Origin: an uncultured Bacteroidales bacterium
Lineage (GTDB): Bacteria; Bacteroidota; Bacteroidia; Bacteroidales; Paludibacteraceae
Direction of reading: 5' to 3'
Length of the DNA: 64,000 nucleotides
Assembly (NCBI GenBank): GCA_937907165.1
Contig: CALCUH010000033.1
Span: 1 to 64,000, forward strand
Shown here: positions 44,940 to 54,202 of the stretch, piece after piece
Layout of the letters: each line of letters begins with the position of its first letter
Position numbering within the stretch: position 1 is the first letter of the stretch
Translations under genes and position numbers: made by a program
Notes under the pieces: model-generated
What the model saw: only the letters and a program-made list of their open reading frames with translations
Told to the model about the DNA's origin: nothing
Database searches by the model: none

Positions 44940-45602
44940 TCAAATGATGTACGCTTCAAAATTCCACTCTACCTCATATATTCCAGTATCCAAATTTATC
45001 ATATATGATACATTAGTCCAATAACCCGATTCCGAGTTATTCTCGCCCTCCAAATATCTCGTTCCATCAGATCTCGTTTTCCCATATTTCTCCAAAAATT
45101 GAGGAGGAACGTCAGGAAGCATATTCAAAAAGATGTAAGCTTTAGATGCATCATCCTCGGAGATACCAATCTGGATTTTACGATATACTTCATACGTTAA
45201 TTCTCCAGTATTCAAAGAGAAAGGTTTATCCCGAAAAATGGTCTGCCCCGTCGAACGGTCAAACCATCCCTCCTTTTCCAAGAAAGTGAGCAGATCACAA
45301 TGATCCATTCTAACCTCCTTCCATTTCGAGACCAGATGTCTTTCACTCGTTAGATAGCCGTCTTCATCAAAAAGTTCTTCGGTCATTCCTCCATCAAAAT
45401 CGGAAAGGCATTTCCTTTCAAGGGAACCATTCCGATAATAAGTCTTCTGTATGAACCTGAAATCAGCAGGGAGGGTGTATTCATCAACCAATCTGTCACA
45501 ATGATACACGTATGAGCCATCCTCCGCGACAAAAAACATCGGTTTGTCTTTATAACGGGGATCCTGATAATAATTCTCATTTGTCTTTTTTCTTGTCTCC
45601 AT
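44940..45602 (-). CDS. Putative partner/immunity protein of the metzincin effector
   Basis: 220 aa, no signal peptide. It contains a MORN/YwqK-like stretch (YYRNGSLERKCL, ELFDEDGYLTSE) and the segment FLEKEGWFDRSTGQTIF. It is paralogous to the protein at 51087-51791, which has YYKNGNIKS, RYDADGYLIE and LEDEGWFNRKTG at matching positions; the C-termini also align (LPDVPPQFLEKYGK against IREIPSKFIDKYGR). It follows the metzincin gene by 78 bases and is the last gene of module A, which suggests immunity. The lack of an export signal argues for a cytosolic target or a different role. Confidence 0.55.
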   Translation of the reverse strand: METRKKTNENYYQDPRYKDKPMFFVAEDGSYVYHCDRLVDEYTLPADFRFIQKTYYRNGSLERKCLSDFDGGMTEELFDEDGYLTSERHLVSKWKEVRMDHCDLLTFLEKEGWFDRSTGQTIFRDKPFSLNTGELTYEVYRKIQIGISEDDASKAYIFLNMLPDVPPQFLEKYGKTRSDGTRYLEGENNSESGYWTNVSYMINLDTGIYEVEWNFEAYII

Positions 45603-45680
45603 ATTCCCACCTATTGGCTATTTCCCATCCATAAATCTTCAACAAATAGTAATAGCATAAATAAACCATTCTATATGACA

Positions 45681-47840
45681 CTACTCCATTAACGCGTTTA
45701 TTGTCTTCCATTGCCAATGGAAAAAAGATTGAGGTTTGACTTTTACCAAATGGCTATAGTCCATAATATTATCAGTAGACGAGTATCTATATACATATTT
45801 CGCCGCAGAGGTACACCCCGTAAAAGTATGAGGCAATCCTAACGCATGGCCCAACTCATGAGCCGGAGTGTGTTTGTCACATCCCGCAAAACACACAGTG
45901 AAATTCTTCCCGTTCAACGACACACCGCCCAAAAAACCATTATTACTCTTCCCGGCCATTGGCAACATGACAAGGACATACGCACTCCTATTATTTATCG
46001 GAGCAAACGATACCAATTCCTGCAATAACCGATAAAGCCCCTCACATGCGTACAAATAATCAAATACCGTCTTGTCATGAATTAACCGTATATAATTATC
46101 AAAAGGAAGTCTGCCATACTTAGCCACATAACTATTCACTACCGGATCGTTCGGATCGTCCAAATCAATCGTTACGTTCTCCACATTAACATTCACATAA
46201 GCCTGATCATATAATTTTTGTGTGTCATCAAAAGTTATGTTTGTCATTTGGAGCCCATCACATGTCTTCACATAACCGCTGGCATTCTTTATCTTATAAC
46301 GCACATTCACCACAACCAAATTCACATTTCTCTGATGCATGACGTCATTCGGCAAAATGCGAAGGGAACCACACAAAGCTCGACTCTCCTCCTTTCCTTT
46401 TTCACCATAGGCATACACATTCAAATAGACAGGTTTCGAAAACTCCTTATGGCATTCGACCTGCACCATTACCATTCCTGACATCAAAAATGAGTAAGAT
46501 TTCGGTTGTACAGATAGATAACCTCCCTTTTCAACCTCCGGATTACTAAATTCAAACACATATTCCTGGGGATCCTGTTTACTATAAGCATTCAGACTCA
46601 AATGAACGGACTTTCCCTTTCTGATCGTCATTTGGGGAATCAAATAAAGGTCACTTAAAAGAGCATTCGAATTTTGTTTCTCCATCCCTGTTATCCTAAT
46701 TCTCCGATACTCCCAAATATGTTTATTTATCATATTGGGATCTTTCATAAAGGAGCCCTTATATCCATTATTGGGATCTTGATGAACATTACCAGCATTA
46801 TCATAATGATAGCCCAAATTCTCAAGGAAGGAACAATCACGGACAACACGTGAATTTTCAGTATTCGTATCTCCCACCCTATACCAAGAAAAGCCGAAGG
46901 TTCCATCATAAGTATTCTGTTCCGGTCTGAAATCCACCCGACAAGAAGCATCGCTCAACTTTTCCCAACTATCAGTATTCGCGCCGGTGGTCACATACAC
47001 CATTGAAGTGGGAGGCGCCGTTAATTTTACCTCCGTGTTATCATATGACAGTGAAGGAAGTTTGTTCGTTTTATCAACCGACATCTGGCAGATTTTATCT
47101 CCGCTCGAAGCCACGAGATTGGCTGCTGACAACGTACAAACCGCCACATTATCCAATATTTTTATCTCCCTCTCCGTATTATTATTGGTATCATTTCTCA
47201 ATTCAACGGAACTTCCATACATGCCTTCCGTATGAATATGGACGTAAAGTTTCTCATTTTTATGTACGGTAGTGGATTGGCGACAAGGAGAGTTTTTCCC
47301 ATATTCGATATCCTCATTCTCCCCCCAACAAACCGAACTTACCATTTTCTTTCCATTATTTCCCTTGATATTCAAATTGACGGAAAAGCAATTCCCATCC
47401 ACTAGTAATGATTGACTGCTATTGAAATTAAGAGCTGTCGTATTGGAAAGACCTTTCTTCACTTCGACGATAGTAGGATAATGCTTGGGCGCCTCCAACG
47501 AATTCTCTCCTGACGGTTGCAGATAAAAATCCATCCGGAATGTTCCGCCTGCCAAATGTGACGGAAATTTCATTTTAAGAACCTTCACACACGAATCAGG
47601 GCTTGGAATATTATTCCAATTTGAAACAAGTGTTTTCGACCATGATGGATCTACCGATTGCAGGGATGCAAGCGTTACGTCATCCAAATTATATTCTAGA
47701 GAAAATTGTGAATCGTATAAGTGACAACGAAGGATTCTCGAATCATCCGCCTCCGATAAAGAATCGAAATACAAATAGATTTCGTATTCCTCGTCCGCAT
47801 AGACGTCGTCATTAAGATATGCATACTTAATACCTGCCAT
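45681..47840 (-). CDS. T6SS effector: metzincin zinc protease
   Basis: 719 aa, no signal peptide. The C-terminal catalytic domain has HELGHALGLPH at about 661-671 (the complete HExxHxxGxxH zinc site) and a Met-turn NIMDYSH at about 691-697, the metzincin signature. The N-terminal 450 residues are beta-rich and unrecognised; they may carry target binding or docking. It follows the DUF4280 gene by only 7 bases and lies within the VgrG module, so it is probably loaded on the spike by that PAAR-like protein. Its substrate and compartment are unknown. Confidence 0.82.
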   Translation of the reverse strand: MAGIKYAYLNDDVYADEEYEIYLYFDSLSEADDSRILRCHLYDSQFSLEYNLDDVTLASLQSVDPSWSKTLVSNWNNIPSPDSCVKVLKMKFPSHLAGGTFRMDFYLQPSGENSLEAPKHYPTIVEVKKGLSNTTALNFNSSQSLLVDGNCFSVNLNIKGNNGKKMVSSVCWGENEDIEYGKNSPCRQSTTVHKNEKLYVHIHTEGMYGSSVELRNDTNNNTEREIKILDNVAVCTLSAANLVASSGDKICQMSVDKTNKLPSLSYDNTEVKLTAPPTSMVYVTTGANTDSWEKLSDASCRVDFRPEQNTYDGTFGFSWYRVGDTNTENSRVVRDCSFLENLGYHYDNAGNVHQDPNNGYKGSFMKDPNMINKHIWEYRRIRITGMEKQNSNALLSDLYLIPQMTIRKGKSVHLSLNAYSKQDPQEYVFEFSNPEVEKGGYLSVQPKSYSFLMSGMVMVQVECHKEFSKPVYLNVYAYGEKGKEESRALCGSLRILPNDVMHQRNVNLVVVNVRYKIKNASGYVKTCDGLQMTNITFDDTQKLYDQAYVNVNVENVTIDLDDPNDPVVNSYVAKYGRLPFDNYIRLIHDKTVFDYLYACEGLYRLLQELVSFAPINNRSAYVLVMLPMAGKSNNGFLGGVSLNGKNFTVCFAGCDKHTPAHELGHALGLPHTFTGCTSAAKYVYRYSSTDNIMDYSHLVKVKPQSFFHWQWKTINALME

Positions 47841-47847
47841 ATATTCA

Positions 47848-48318
47848 TTATTTCATTGTTATTAATTTGAAAGCCCCGATTTGTTCATCATTCAACGCCA
47901 AAGACTCACCGCAAGGATCCATATCGTTCATAAATTCGGCGGCGGCCATTTTCATCTGCGGTATCGAAGGCAACCCTAACTGTCCCTCAAAAGAAAAAGA
48001 GATGCATTGAGGAATGCCTAACGCGCACGTTCCCTTACTGTTAGGCAACAAAGGAGATGCCATATGATTGATTTTCACGTCTGAAAAGCCTCCACTCCAT
48101 TGAGTGACGACGGCAGCGCATGGCTTAGGTGCGTCCGGAATCATGTTACACATCGTGAACATAGGGGCATCGAAACATGGTCCCAAATTCATCGTATCCA
48201 CCACCTTTTTGCCACCATTAATCTTAAACTTCGTGGGCTTTAAAACCTTTATTCTCGCCGGCGTTGTGCCGAACTGACAAGTGCACAAAGCACCTTCCAC
48301 TATAAATTTATCCGCCAT
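47848..48318 (-). CDS. DUF4280 PAAR-like spike-tip protein
   Basis: 156 aa. It has the typical DUF4280 features: KFIVEGALCTCQFG, LGPCFDAPMFTMCNMIPDAP, CAAVVTQWSGG and KGTCALG, with paired cysteines. It matches the first 125 residues of the HNH effector at 37615-39036. It should sharpen the VgrG tip and recruit cargo. Gene neighbours are the adaptor-like protein (1 base upstream) and the metzincin (7 bases downstream), so the free-standing PAAR-like protein probably carries the protease non-covalently, in contrast to the fused nuclease in module B. Confidence 0.9.
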   Translation of the reverse strand: MADKFIVEGALCTCQFGTTPARIKVLKPTKFKINGGKKVVDTMNLGPCFDAPMFTMCNMIPDAPKPCAAVVTQWSGGFSDVKINHMASPLLPNSKGTCALGIPQCISFSFEGQLGLPSIPQMKMAAAEFMNDMDPCGESLALNDEQIGAFKLITMK

Positions 48319-48319
48319 A

Positions 48320-49045
48320 TCACTCCTCCATTTGAAATATCAATCCTCGTTGCGTCTTCAAGCCATCCTTGTCAACCACCGAAAACACACCCTTGAAACC
48401 ATTGAAAAAACCATCTTTCGCAAACATTTCAGCCTCTCCCTTCTCATATCCGCCATCCAAAGAAGGAAACAAGGAATCGACTTTATAGATCACATGATCA
48501 GCCTCCTCTTCCTCCTTCTTCAATTGATATGAAGTGCGCGACATCTTCTTGGGGAAGTTGTCGAAATGCAACATAAAGTTAGGATTCCCGTGTAAAAGCG
48601 GGATAATCACTTGAACGAATGTGTCACTCATCAGTTTCTTACGTAAAGAGGCTTCATCTCTGAAGTTCATCATGGAGATGTCCAAATATTTTTTGAACTC
48701 AATAGTCGGATATTGTTTCGCCAACTCTTCGGATTTCGCTGTGCGGCGAGCCCAAACCTCATCGAAATTCTCCACCATTTTCACCTCGCCGGTTTCATCC
48801 AATAGGAAAGAGACAGGGAATAAGCAATTTCCCAACTGAATAATCGGATCATCCGCCACAGAATTCCTCGGATTCCTCACTTCAGATGTTCTATTACGTA
48901 TCACGATACGATAGGCACCCGCATCTGCCTCCTCGTAATAAAAATGATTCATTCCCTTGTAGGAAAGATATGTTCCATCCGGATAAACGAAATTCGATGT
49001 GACGGAACAACAATACACCTTATGTTGCTGAATATTCTCAACCAT
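48320..49045 (-). CDS. Adaptor-like protein next to DUF4280 (module A)
   Basis: 241 aa, no signal peptide. Beta-rich N-terminus (VYCCSVTSNFVYPDGTYLSY), a helical centre and a C-terminus ending KTQRGLIFQMEE. The counterpart in module B is at 39051-39779. The start overlaps the VgrG stop by one base (TAATG), so translation is coupled to VgrG, and the DUF4280 gene begins 1 base after its stop. This position between spike and tip is where effector adaptors sit in other T6SS loci, but the family here is not one I recognise. Confidence 0.62.
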   Translation of the reverse strand: MVENIQQHKVYCCSVTSNFVYPDGTYLSYKGMNHFYYEEADAGAYRIVIRNRTSEVRNPRNSVADDPIIQLGNCLFPVSFLLDETGEVKMVENFDEVWARRTAKSEELAKQYPTIEFKKYLDISMMNFRDEASLRKKLMSDTFVQVIIPLLHGNPNFMLHFDNFPKKMSRTSYQLKKEEEEADHVIYKVDSLFPSLDGGYEKGEAEMFAKDGFFNGFKGVFSVVDKDGLKTQRGLIFQMEE

Positions 49046-50904
49046 TATCCGACATTTACGCTAGAACCGCTCTTCAGATTCAAATCCGATTGGGCGCCCA
49101 AATCGATTTTCCCGTTACCACTCACTTTGAAATCGCCGGACACCTTCTCTTTCAGATCTCCGTCCACCTGAACATTCACCTCTTTCGCCACATCCACTTT
49201 CGTCTTTCCGCCCACTGTCAAATTCATCTCTTTGCAGACATCCATCTTTTGTTGTCCGCCAACTGACAGAGAATAATCATCACCAACACTCATCTGAGTC
49301 TTGTCACCAGACGAGACTGTAAGTTTCTTTTGAGCGATAATATCAATGTCATTAGAAGAGATTGTAATCTTCTCAGGTGCAGATATCATTATGGATTTAC
49401 CAGCCGTATCCAACTTGATCATATTATCGTTCTTATCTTGGATGGTGATGGACCAGTCACCCTTATCAACGAATGTCAATTTATGTCCACTCTTCGTCAT
49501 AATGGAATGCACAATATTTCCGTCATCCCCTCCGAGACCCGTTTTGCCATTAAAAAGGCTACCCATCACATACGGACGGTTAGGATCTCCGTATTCGTAA
49601 CCCACCATTACCTGATCACCCTCTTCCGGAACGAAAACCATACCGCGGTTCTTCATATCGCTACCGCCAGCGTCAGGACTCTGAACACGTATCCAATTGG
49701 TGCTTTTCGAGCTAGCCTTCTGCCAATCGAACTGCACTTGGACTCGTCCCATCTTCTCGGGGTCCGCATTACTCACCACCGTAGCCACCTCCGGAAACGC
49801 TTTGACGCTATTGTACTCCATAGAGATCGGTTCCTTGCCGGACGGGGAAGCGACAAAATGATTGGAATAGTTACCCATTTTGTCCACTACGTGCACAATC
49901 TTCATGATACGGTATTTACCCAACGCCGAGACACCCATTTTACCTGGGAAGGCTATTTCAACCACTCCGCCGAGTTTCAACTTACAAGTGCCAGTGACAC
50001 CCTCCACACTTAAAAGGGAACCGTCAGCCGTTGTCTGGCGAGCCTTCAACAGATCCTTCATTTGGGGATCCTGGACAATCGGATATTCACTATGTGTCAA
50101 ATCCGCATTGTCCGCATCGTAAACCATTTCGTTCTTTCTCCCCGCATTGCCAAGAAGACCAGAAAGAGATCCCGGCGTCGAATCGGAAATAATCTCCGCA
50201 CCCTCTTTCACCAAATAATCGTAACGGCTGAAATTACGTGGTACAGCGCTTGCGATCGTCCTAAGCGCCAAAAGATCATTGCCTAATGTAAGCTTTGTCG
50301 TAGCCGAATCGTTCGGTTTACCGAAATTGAGTTTGTCGCCATCATAATAGAAGAGCTCGCCAAAAATACTCGAAAGGCGATTGAAAAAAGAGAACAGACT
50401 CTCGTTATAACGCATTACAAACGGAAGCACTCCCGTAAAATTCGGAGTACAAACCACAGATGAAGCCGCCTTGGAAGTATATTTTGAATTTTCTTCGAAA
50501 ATCGCCTCTAACGTCTTATCGACATAAGAATCCATACCCCTCACATTATCAATTTTGACGATACGTCCATGACCGATAAGATGCACTCGGTTGCTTTGGT
50601 GACCATAATCGGCATAAGCCGGATCTGTGTCCCAGGAACCGATTTGTACATCCGTCACATAGCCTTTGAAGTCATAAGACTCACCACTATCGACATGCTC
50701 AAAATGTATCGTCACCTCCGAGCCAACTTGTTCTACTAAACTGTCCGGTTTCTGTTTCCAAAGTTCATCCTGGGACATGAACTCGCTCACCACCTCAAAG
50801 CGATGAGTGCTGTTCATCTCTTGCTCCAAACGTAAAGATTCAAACTCGATTGCTTTCCCGTCTACCGATACTTTCGGCTTTACGGGATTTAAAGTATCTG
50901 CCAT
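49045..50904 (-). CDS. vgrG: VgrG spike protein, module A
   Basis: 619 aa. Start MADTLNPVKPKVSVDGKAIE, identical to the other VgrG for most of the first 110 residues and very close to about residue 475, through the gp27-like and OB-fold parts. The beta-prism tail differs (KITISSNDIDIIAQKKLTV, MDVCKEMNLTVGGK, ending SGSSVNVG). It is followed by coupled adaptor-like, DUF4280 and metzincin genes. The split between a conserved body and a variable tail suggests swapping of cargo modules behind a common trunk. Confidence 0.94.
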   Translation of the reverse strand: MADTLNPVKPKVSVDGKAIEFESLRLEQEMNSTHRFEVVSEFMSQDELWKQKPDSLVEQVGSEVTIHFEHVDSGESYDFKGYVTDVQIGSWDTDPAYADYGHQSNRVHLIGHGRIVKIDNVRGMDSYVDKTLEAIFEENSKYTSKAASSVVCTPNFTGVLPFVMRYNESLFSFFNRLSSIFGELFYYDGDKLNFGKPNDSATTKLTLGNDLLALRTIASAVPRNFSRYDYLVKEGAEIISDSTPGSLSGLLGNAGRKNEMVYDADNADLTHSEYPIVQDPQMKDLLKARQTTADGSLLSVEGVTGTCKLKLGGVVEIAFPGKMGVSALGKYRIMKIVHVVDKMGNYSNHFVASPSGKEPISMEYNSVKAFPEVATVVSNADPEKMGRVQVQFDWQKASSKSTNWIRVQSPDAGGSDMKNRGMVFVPEEGDQVMVGYEYGDPNRPYVMGSLFNGKTGLGGDDGNIVHSIMTKSGHKLTFVDKGDWSITIQDKNDNMIKLDTAGKSIMISAPEKITISSNDIDIIAQKKLTVSSGDKTQMSVGDDYSLSVGGQQKMDVCKEMNLTVGGKTKVDVAKEVNVQVDGDLKEKVSGDFKVSGNGKIDLGAQSDLNLKSGSSVNVG

Positions 50905-51086
50905 ATAATCATTGTTTATTATCAGTTACCAAAAATCTGAGACAACCTCATTCCTCAAACTAGTGAAGAAGATATTTCGATAAGGGTCCCCGACTTAAAA
51001 TCAAATTCATTTGCCCCCCATAAAAATAATAAAAGGCGCCAATCCTATGATGGGATTTCAAAGACAAACCCGAACAAAGGAATCCG

Positions 51087-51791
51087 CTAAATTTCCGGTT
51101 CCTCTTCAGATTGCACCATCACACCATACATCCACTTAGCGGAACGTTCACCCGTCTGTGCATCGATGACGTATAAAACAGTCCAAACCGCACCTTGTCT
51201 ATATTGCCCCGTCTGATAATCAGGGAGGCATCTGTTCCCGTTAGGATCTACAGTTCCGCGACCATATTTGTCAATGAACTTAGATGGAATCTCACGGATA
51301 TGATTCAATTTCACGTACCACTTCCCAGATACGTATTTAGCCTTCACACTTTGGAAAACCATATAAGTGAACTCACCGTCCAGACGAGGCTCATAATCCA
51401 TATCCCCCAAACAAGACTCCCCCGTTTTTCGGTTGAACCAACCTTCGTCTTCCAAGATATCAGCCAAATTCTGAGGTTTCACCTCTAATTGTCTGTAATA
51501 AAAATCCTCGTTTTCCTTCTCGATCAAATAGCCATCGGCGTCGTATCGGACAGTCATTCCAATTGTTCTATTGAACAAACGGCAGTTAATGGATTTTATA
51601 TTACCATTTTTGTAGTACTCCTTATCCAAAGCACAGAATTCATCAGCTGGAGAATATTCGACAATAAATCGAACGGGACGGAAAACCTTCCAACCATCAC
51701 TTGTTAGACCCCAGCTTCCGACCCCCTCGTATCGAGGGTTCTCTTGGAGTTTCGGCTCCGTAGTCCTTTCCCTAACTTCATCTTCCATCAT
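51087..51791 (-). CDS. Orphan paralogue of the module A partner protein
   Basis: 234 aa, no signal peptide. Paralogue of the protein at 44940-45602 with the same YYKNGNIKS, GYLIE and EGWFNRKTG segments. It sits upstream of the VgrG, separated from it by 182 bases, with no effector of its own nearby. It may be an orphan immunity gene left from an earlier cargo module, or a protein with a structural role. The region between it and VgrG has a weak hairpin (AATCC/GGATT near 51042-51058) followed by a T-rich run on the minus strand. Confidence 0.55.
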   Translation of the reverse strand: MMEDEVRERTTEPKLQENPRYEGVGSWGLTSDGWKVFRPVRFIVEYSPADEFCALDKEYYKNGNIKSINCRLFNRTIGMTVRYDADGYLIEKENEDFYYRQLEVKPQNLADILEDEGWFNRKTGESCLGDMDYEPRLDGEFTYMVFQSVKAKYVSGKWYVKLNHIREIPSKFIDKYGRGTVDPNGNRCLPDYQTGQYRQGAVWTVLYVIDAQTGERSAKWMYGVMVQSEEEPEI

Positions 51792-51979
51792 ATATCAATA
51801 ACTAATTGCGAAATGGAAACATTCGCCGATTATTAAATAAAAACAATTATCACACCCCAAAAGGGAATAAACGCCCGATTCATGTCCTATGCAAACAGGA
51901 GGAACGGTCATCAGAAAAACACACAACCTCACCTGACAGAAAAACGTACTATAAAAAAGCGATACGGTTTATGGGAAAG

Positions 51980-52008
51980 GTTCCCGTTCCCAAACGAGGA
52001 ACGGGAAC
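51980..52008 (-). terminator. Hairpin after tssC
   Basis: An 11-bp perfect stem GTTCCCGTTCC/GGAACGGGAAC with a 7-base loop, 30 bases after the tssC stop. The T-rich flank is on the plus-strand side, so on the minus strand it lacks a T tract; it may end transcription weakly or protect the sheath message. The 51792-52037 gap holds nothing else I can support. Confidence 0.55.
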
Positions 52009-52037
52009 TTATTTTTATTGCCCCAAAATACGGCTCA

Positions 52038-53402
52038 TTAGCTCTGAGCGTATTCGCTCTCCCATTCAGTTCCGTCATCTCCCTTCTGTCCGTCCAATTT
52101 AATGACGAAACTCTTAGCTGGGAAATATGGAGTGATATGGATATCCAAATAGACACGATCCTTTTGGTTAGGATCCTGCTCCAAACGGATGATTTTAGAT
52201 CGCTCGATCAATTTATCTGGTCCCTGAATACCATCAAGGAATTTCACGATTTGGGTACGCAACTCACGTTCAGTCTTACCGCTCCAGTTCTCGAAAGAAC
52301 GACGGTTAAGGAAGTCGAACAACACTTTAGTCACGTAGTCGAACACACGAACGACGGAATAAGTCTGAAGACCCAAGTTATCACCGTTGAACAAAGTCTT
52401 AGCGGAGAAGGCCATCACCTTACTATATTCGTTCACCATAGGCACAAGACCCATAGATTCCAATTGGGAGATTTCGCTCTTACGCAATGGGAAAGCCACA
52501 TTCTCCACCTCGTTCAAACCACCATATTTCTTACCGGCGGTTACCTGAGACATCAAAGTGGTATAGACCTTACCAGCCAAAGCGGCAGCAGGAGAGACAC
52601 GCAAGTTATCCTCCTCGCCAATCTCCTTATAAGCGTTACGTCCCACCAACCAGTTACAGCACATTACCGTGTTGCTCTTATAAGCGTCGCCGCCCGCATG
52701 ATCGGCGCTAGCGAACAATTCGACAACATCATCAGGATGATCAAGGTCAGCGAAGTCGGTATAAAGCATAACCTTGTTAGCGCTTGCGATCTTGGACCAC
52801 TTGTCCAAAACAGCGTTGGAGCCCAAATAGCCAGGCACCACAAGCAGAGAGTAGCTATCACGCAAATCAAGACGGTCATAGTTTTGCTTGAGCTCATCAG
52901 CCACGCAATCGATGAAACGAGGGTTGTCCAAATCCGTGATTTGCTCATGAGAAGCGTTCACGATAGTGATATTAGGAATCTTATCTACCTCAGTGTTCTT
53001 GTAGAACAATTGGATAGCCCTATAAGACTTCTCCAACTCCTTGACAGCCTCCACAGCGGCAAGTTGGTTTTTTGTCAATAGAGATGCGACGGTCGTAGCC
53101 TTTTGCTGACACTTGTCCACCATCTCAGTGATGTCCTTGCTAGTGGTCAGCAAATCGATCCACAAGTCAATTTTATTAGCCAATTCCTTACGTTCTCCCT
53201 TCTTTTGGGAATCCTGAAGGAACATATTTTTACGAGCCTTACGTTCAGGATTCAGGTTCTGGATACCATCAATCGCAGTCTCCAAAAAAGTATATCCGCC
53301 AAAGCGAGCCAATGCGCCTAACGCATCTTGCAAGCTTACGCCCTTGGCGCCTTCAGCCTGAGCAGCAGCCTGCTCCGCTTGTTGCATTTGATCATCTGCC
53401 AT
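52038..53402 (-). CDS. tssC: T6SS contractile sheath large subunit TssC
   Basis: 454 aa, with the features of the Bacteroidetes TssC family. A charged, Gln/Ala-rich N-terminus is followed by a long body with YSLLVVPGYLGSNAVLDKW, VNEYSKVMAFSAKTLF, VVRVFDYVTKVLFDFLNRRSFENW and a C-terminal IHITPYFPAKSFVIKLDG. With TssB it forms the sheath whose contraction drives the tube. It follows tssB by 115 bases, which include a hairpin at 53473-53495. Highly expressed structural gene; the hairpin afterwards may stabilise the message. Confidence 0.95.
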   Translation of the reverse strand: MADDQMQQAEQAAAQAEGAKGVSLQDALGALARFGGYTFLETAIDGIQNLNPERKARKNMFLQDSQKKGERKELANKIDLWIDLLTTSKDITEMVDKCQQKATTVASLLTKNQLAAVEAVKELEKSYRAIQLFYKNTEVDKIPNITIVNASHEQITDLDNPRFIDCVADELKQNYDRLDLRDSYSLLVVPGYLGSNAVLDKWSKIASANKVMLYTDFADLDHPDDVVELFASADHAGGDAYKSNTVMCCNWLVGRNAYKEIGEEDNLRVSPAAALAGKVYTTLMSQVTAGKKYGGLNEVENVAFPLRKSEISQLESMGLVPMVNEYSKVMAFSAKTLFNGDNLGLQTYSVVRVFDYVTKVLFDFLNRRSFENWSGKTERELRTQIVKFLDGIQGPDKLIERSKIIRLEQDPNQKDRVYLDIHITPYFPAKSFVIKLDGQKGDDGTEWESEYAQS

Positions 53403-53472
53403 AATCTAAAAAATGTTTTAGGTGGGGGCAATCCCCGTTCGACCTTATATTTATTGGGAGGTTAACTTGTCT

Positions 53473-53495
53473 AGAACTTCCTAAAAGGAGGTTCT
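53473..53495 (-). promoter_or_regulatory. Hairpin between tssB and tssC
   Basis: A 10-bp stem with one wobble (AGAACTTCCT/AGGAGGTTCT) and a 3-base loop in the tssB-tssC gap. No T tract follows, so it is more likely a processing or stability element than a terminator. The GGAGG bases within it are 70 bases from the tssC start and not a ribosome site. Confidence 0.35.
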
Positions 53496-53517
53496 TTTGA
53501 GACGAATGGAGAATGCC

Positions 53518-53967
53518 TTATTCTCCGACCTCCTTTAATTCGTTACGTAGTTGTGTTAAGGCATCGATCATGCCCTGGCGCGCGTCCGCATTCTCCAAAG
53601 CTCTTTGGAGCACTTTATTGGTGCGTAATTGTTTCACCAACTTCTCATAAAACTCCTTCTGAATGGAAAGGTCATTGAGAAAATTGCTGCGCGCTGTCAT
53701 TTGTTTCACTTGGAAATCCGCCGTATTGGCGAACTTGAAGTTCTCTTGTACTGTTTCACCTTCAGCCGTCTCGAATTCCACATCGACGTTAGGCTGGAAT
53801 TTAGCATACACATCTTCGACCGTTTTCAGACCTTCTACAGGTTCTGCGACGATAGGGTCGTCCGCAGTGAACTGACCCACAAATAGGGTGCGATTCTGAG
53901 GAATGTTCGAAATACCTTCTCCTACATTAACAGGTCTTTCGTTTCCACCAATTTCGTAATCTAACAT
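53518..53967 (-). CDS. tssB: T6SS contractile sheath small subunit TssB
   Basis: 149 aa from MLDYEIGGNERPV. An ATG 10 codons further upstream (53997) gives a Lys-rich extension unlike family members, so the internal start is chosen. The TssB fold is seen in NRTLFVGQFTAD, FKFANTADFQVKQM and a helical C-terminal half (FYEKLVKQLRTNKVLQRAL). Partner of TssC in the sheath. It lies downstream of tssD but is separated from it by a strong terminator, so it probably has a separate promoter in 53968-54142 that I could not pin down. Confidence 0.93.
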   Translation of the reverse strand: MLDYEIGGNERPVNVGEGISNIPQNRTLFVGQFTADDPIVAEPVEGLKTVEDVYAKFQPNVDVEFETAEGETVQENFKFANTADFQVKQMTARSNFLNDLSIQKEFYEKLVKQLRTNKVLQRALENADARQGMIDALTQLRNELKEVGE

Positions 53968-54142
53968 ATAATTGCCTTTTTTATGGAGATTCCACAAATC
54001 CCCGAAATTATACTAATCTAATAATATCCTATTTAAACCTTTTATGGGCTTTTGATCTTTTGAGCGCCAACCCTCCCACAAATTGAAGCGGGTGAAGATA
54101 GCACAAAATCCCAAAACCCCACAAATAAACTACAGCCTCCAT

Positions 54143-54180
54143 AAAAAAAGGCGCGAGGTGTGGAAGATTTTCCACGCCCC
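54143..54180 (-). terminator. Rho-independent terminator of tssD
   Basis: The stem GGTGTGGAA/TTCCACGCC (54157-54165 and 54170-54178, one mismatch) has a 4-base loop. On the minus strand a run of seven T follows (complement of 54143-54149). It closes the tssD message 22 bases after its stop codon. Confidence 0.82.
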
Positions 54181-54202
54181 GTCCTCTTATAACTGCCTTC
54201 TA

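Noticed and set aside
51882..53081. Long open frame (399 codons) on the plus strand
   Set aside because: It lies antisense over tssC, whose protein is unmistakable. The antisense product has no recognisable domain, and its openness follows from the codon use of tssC.
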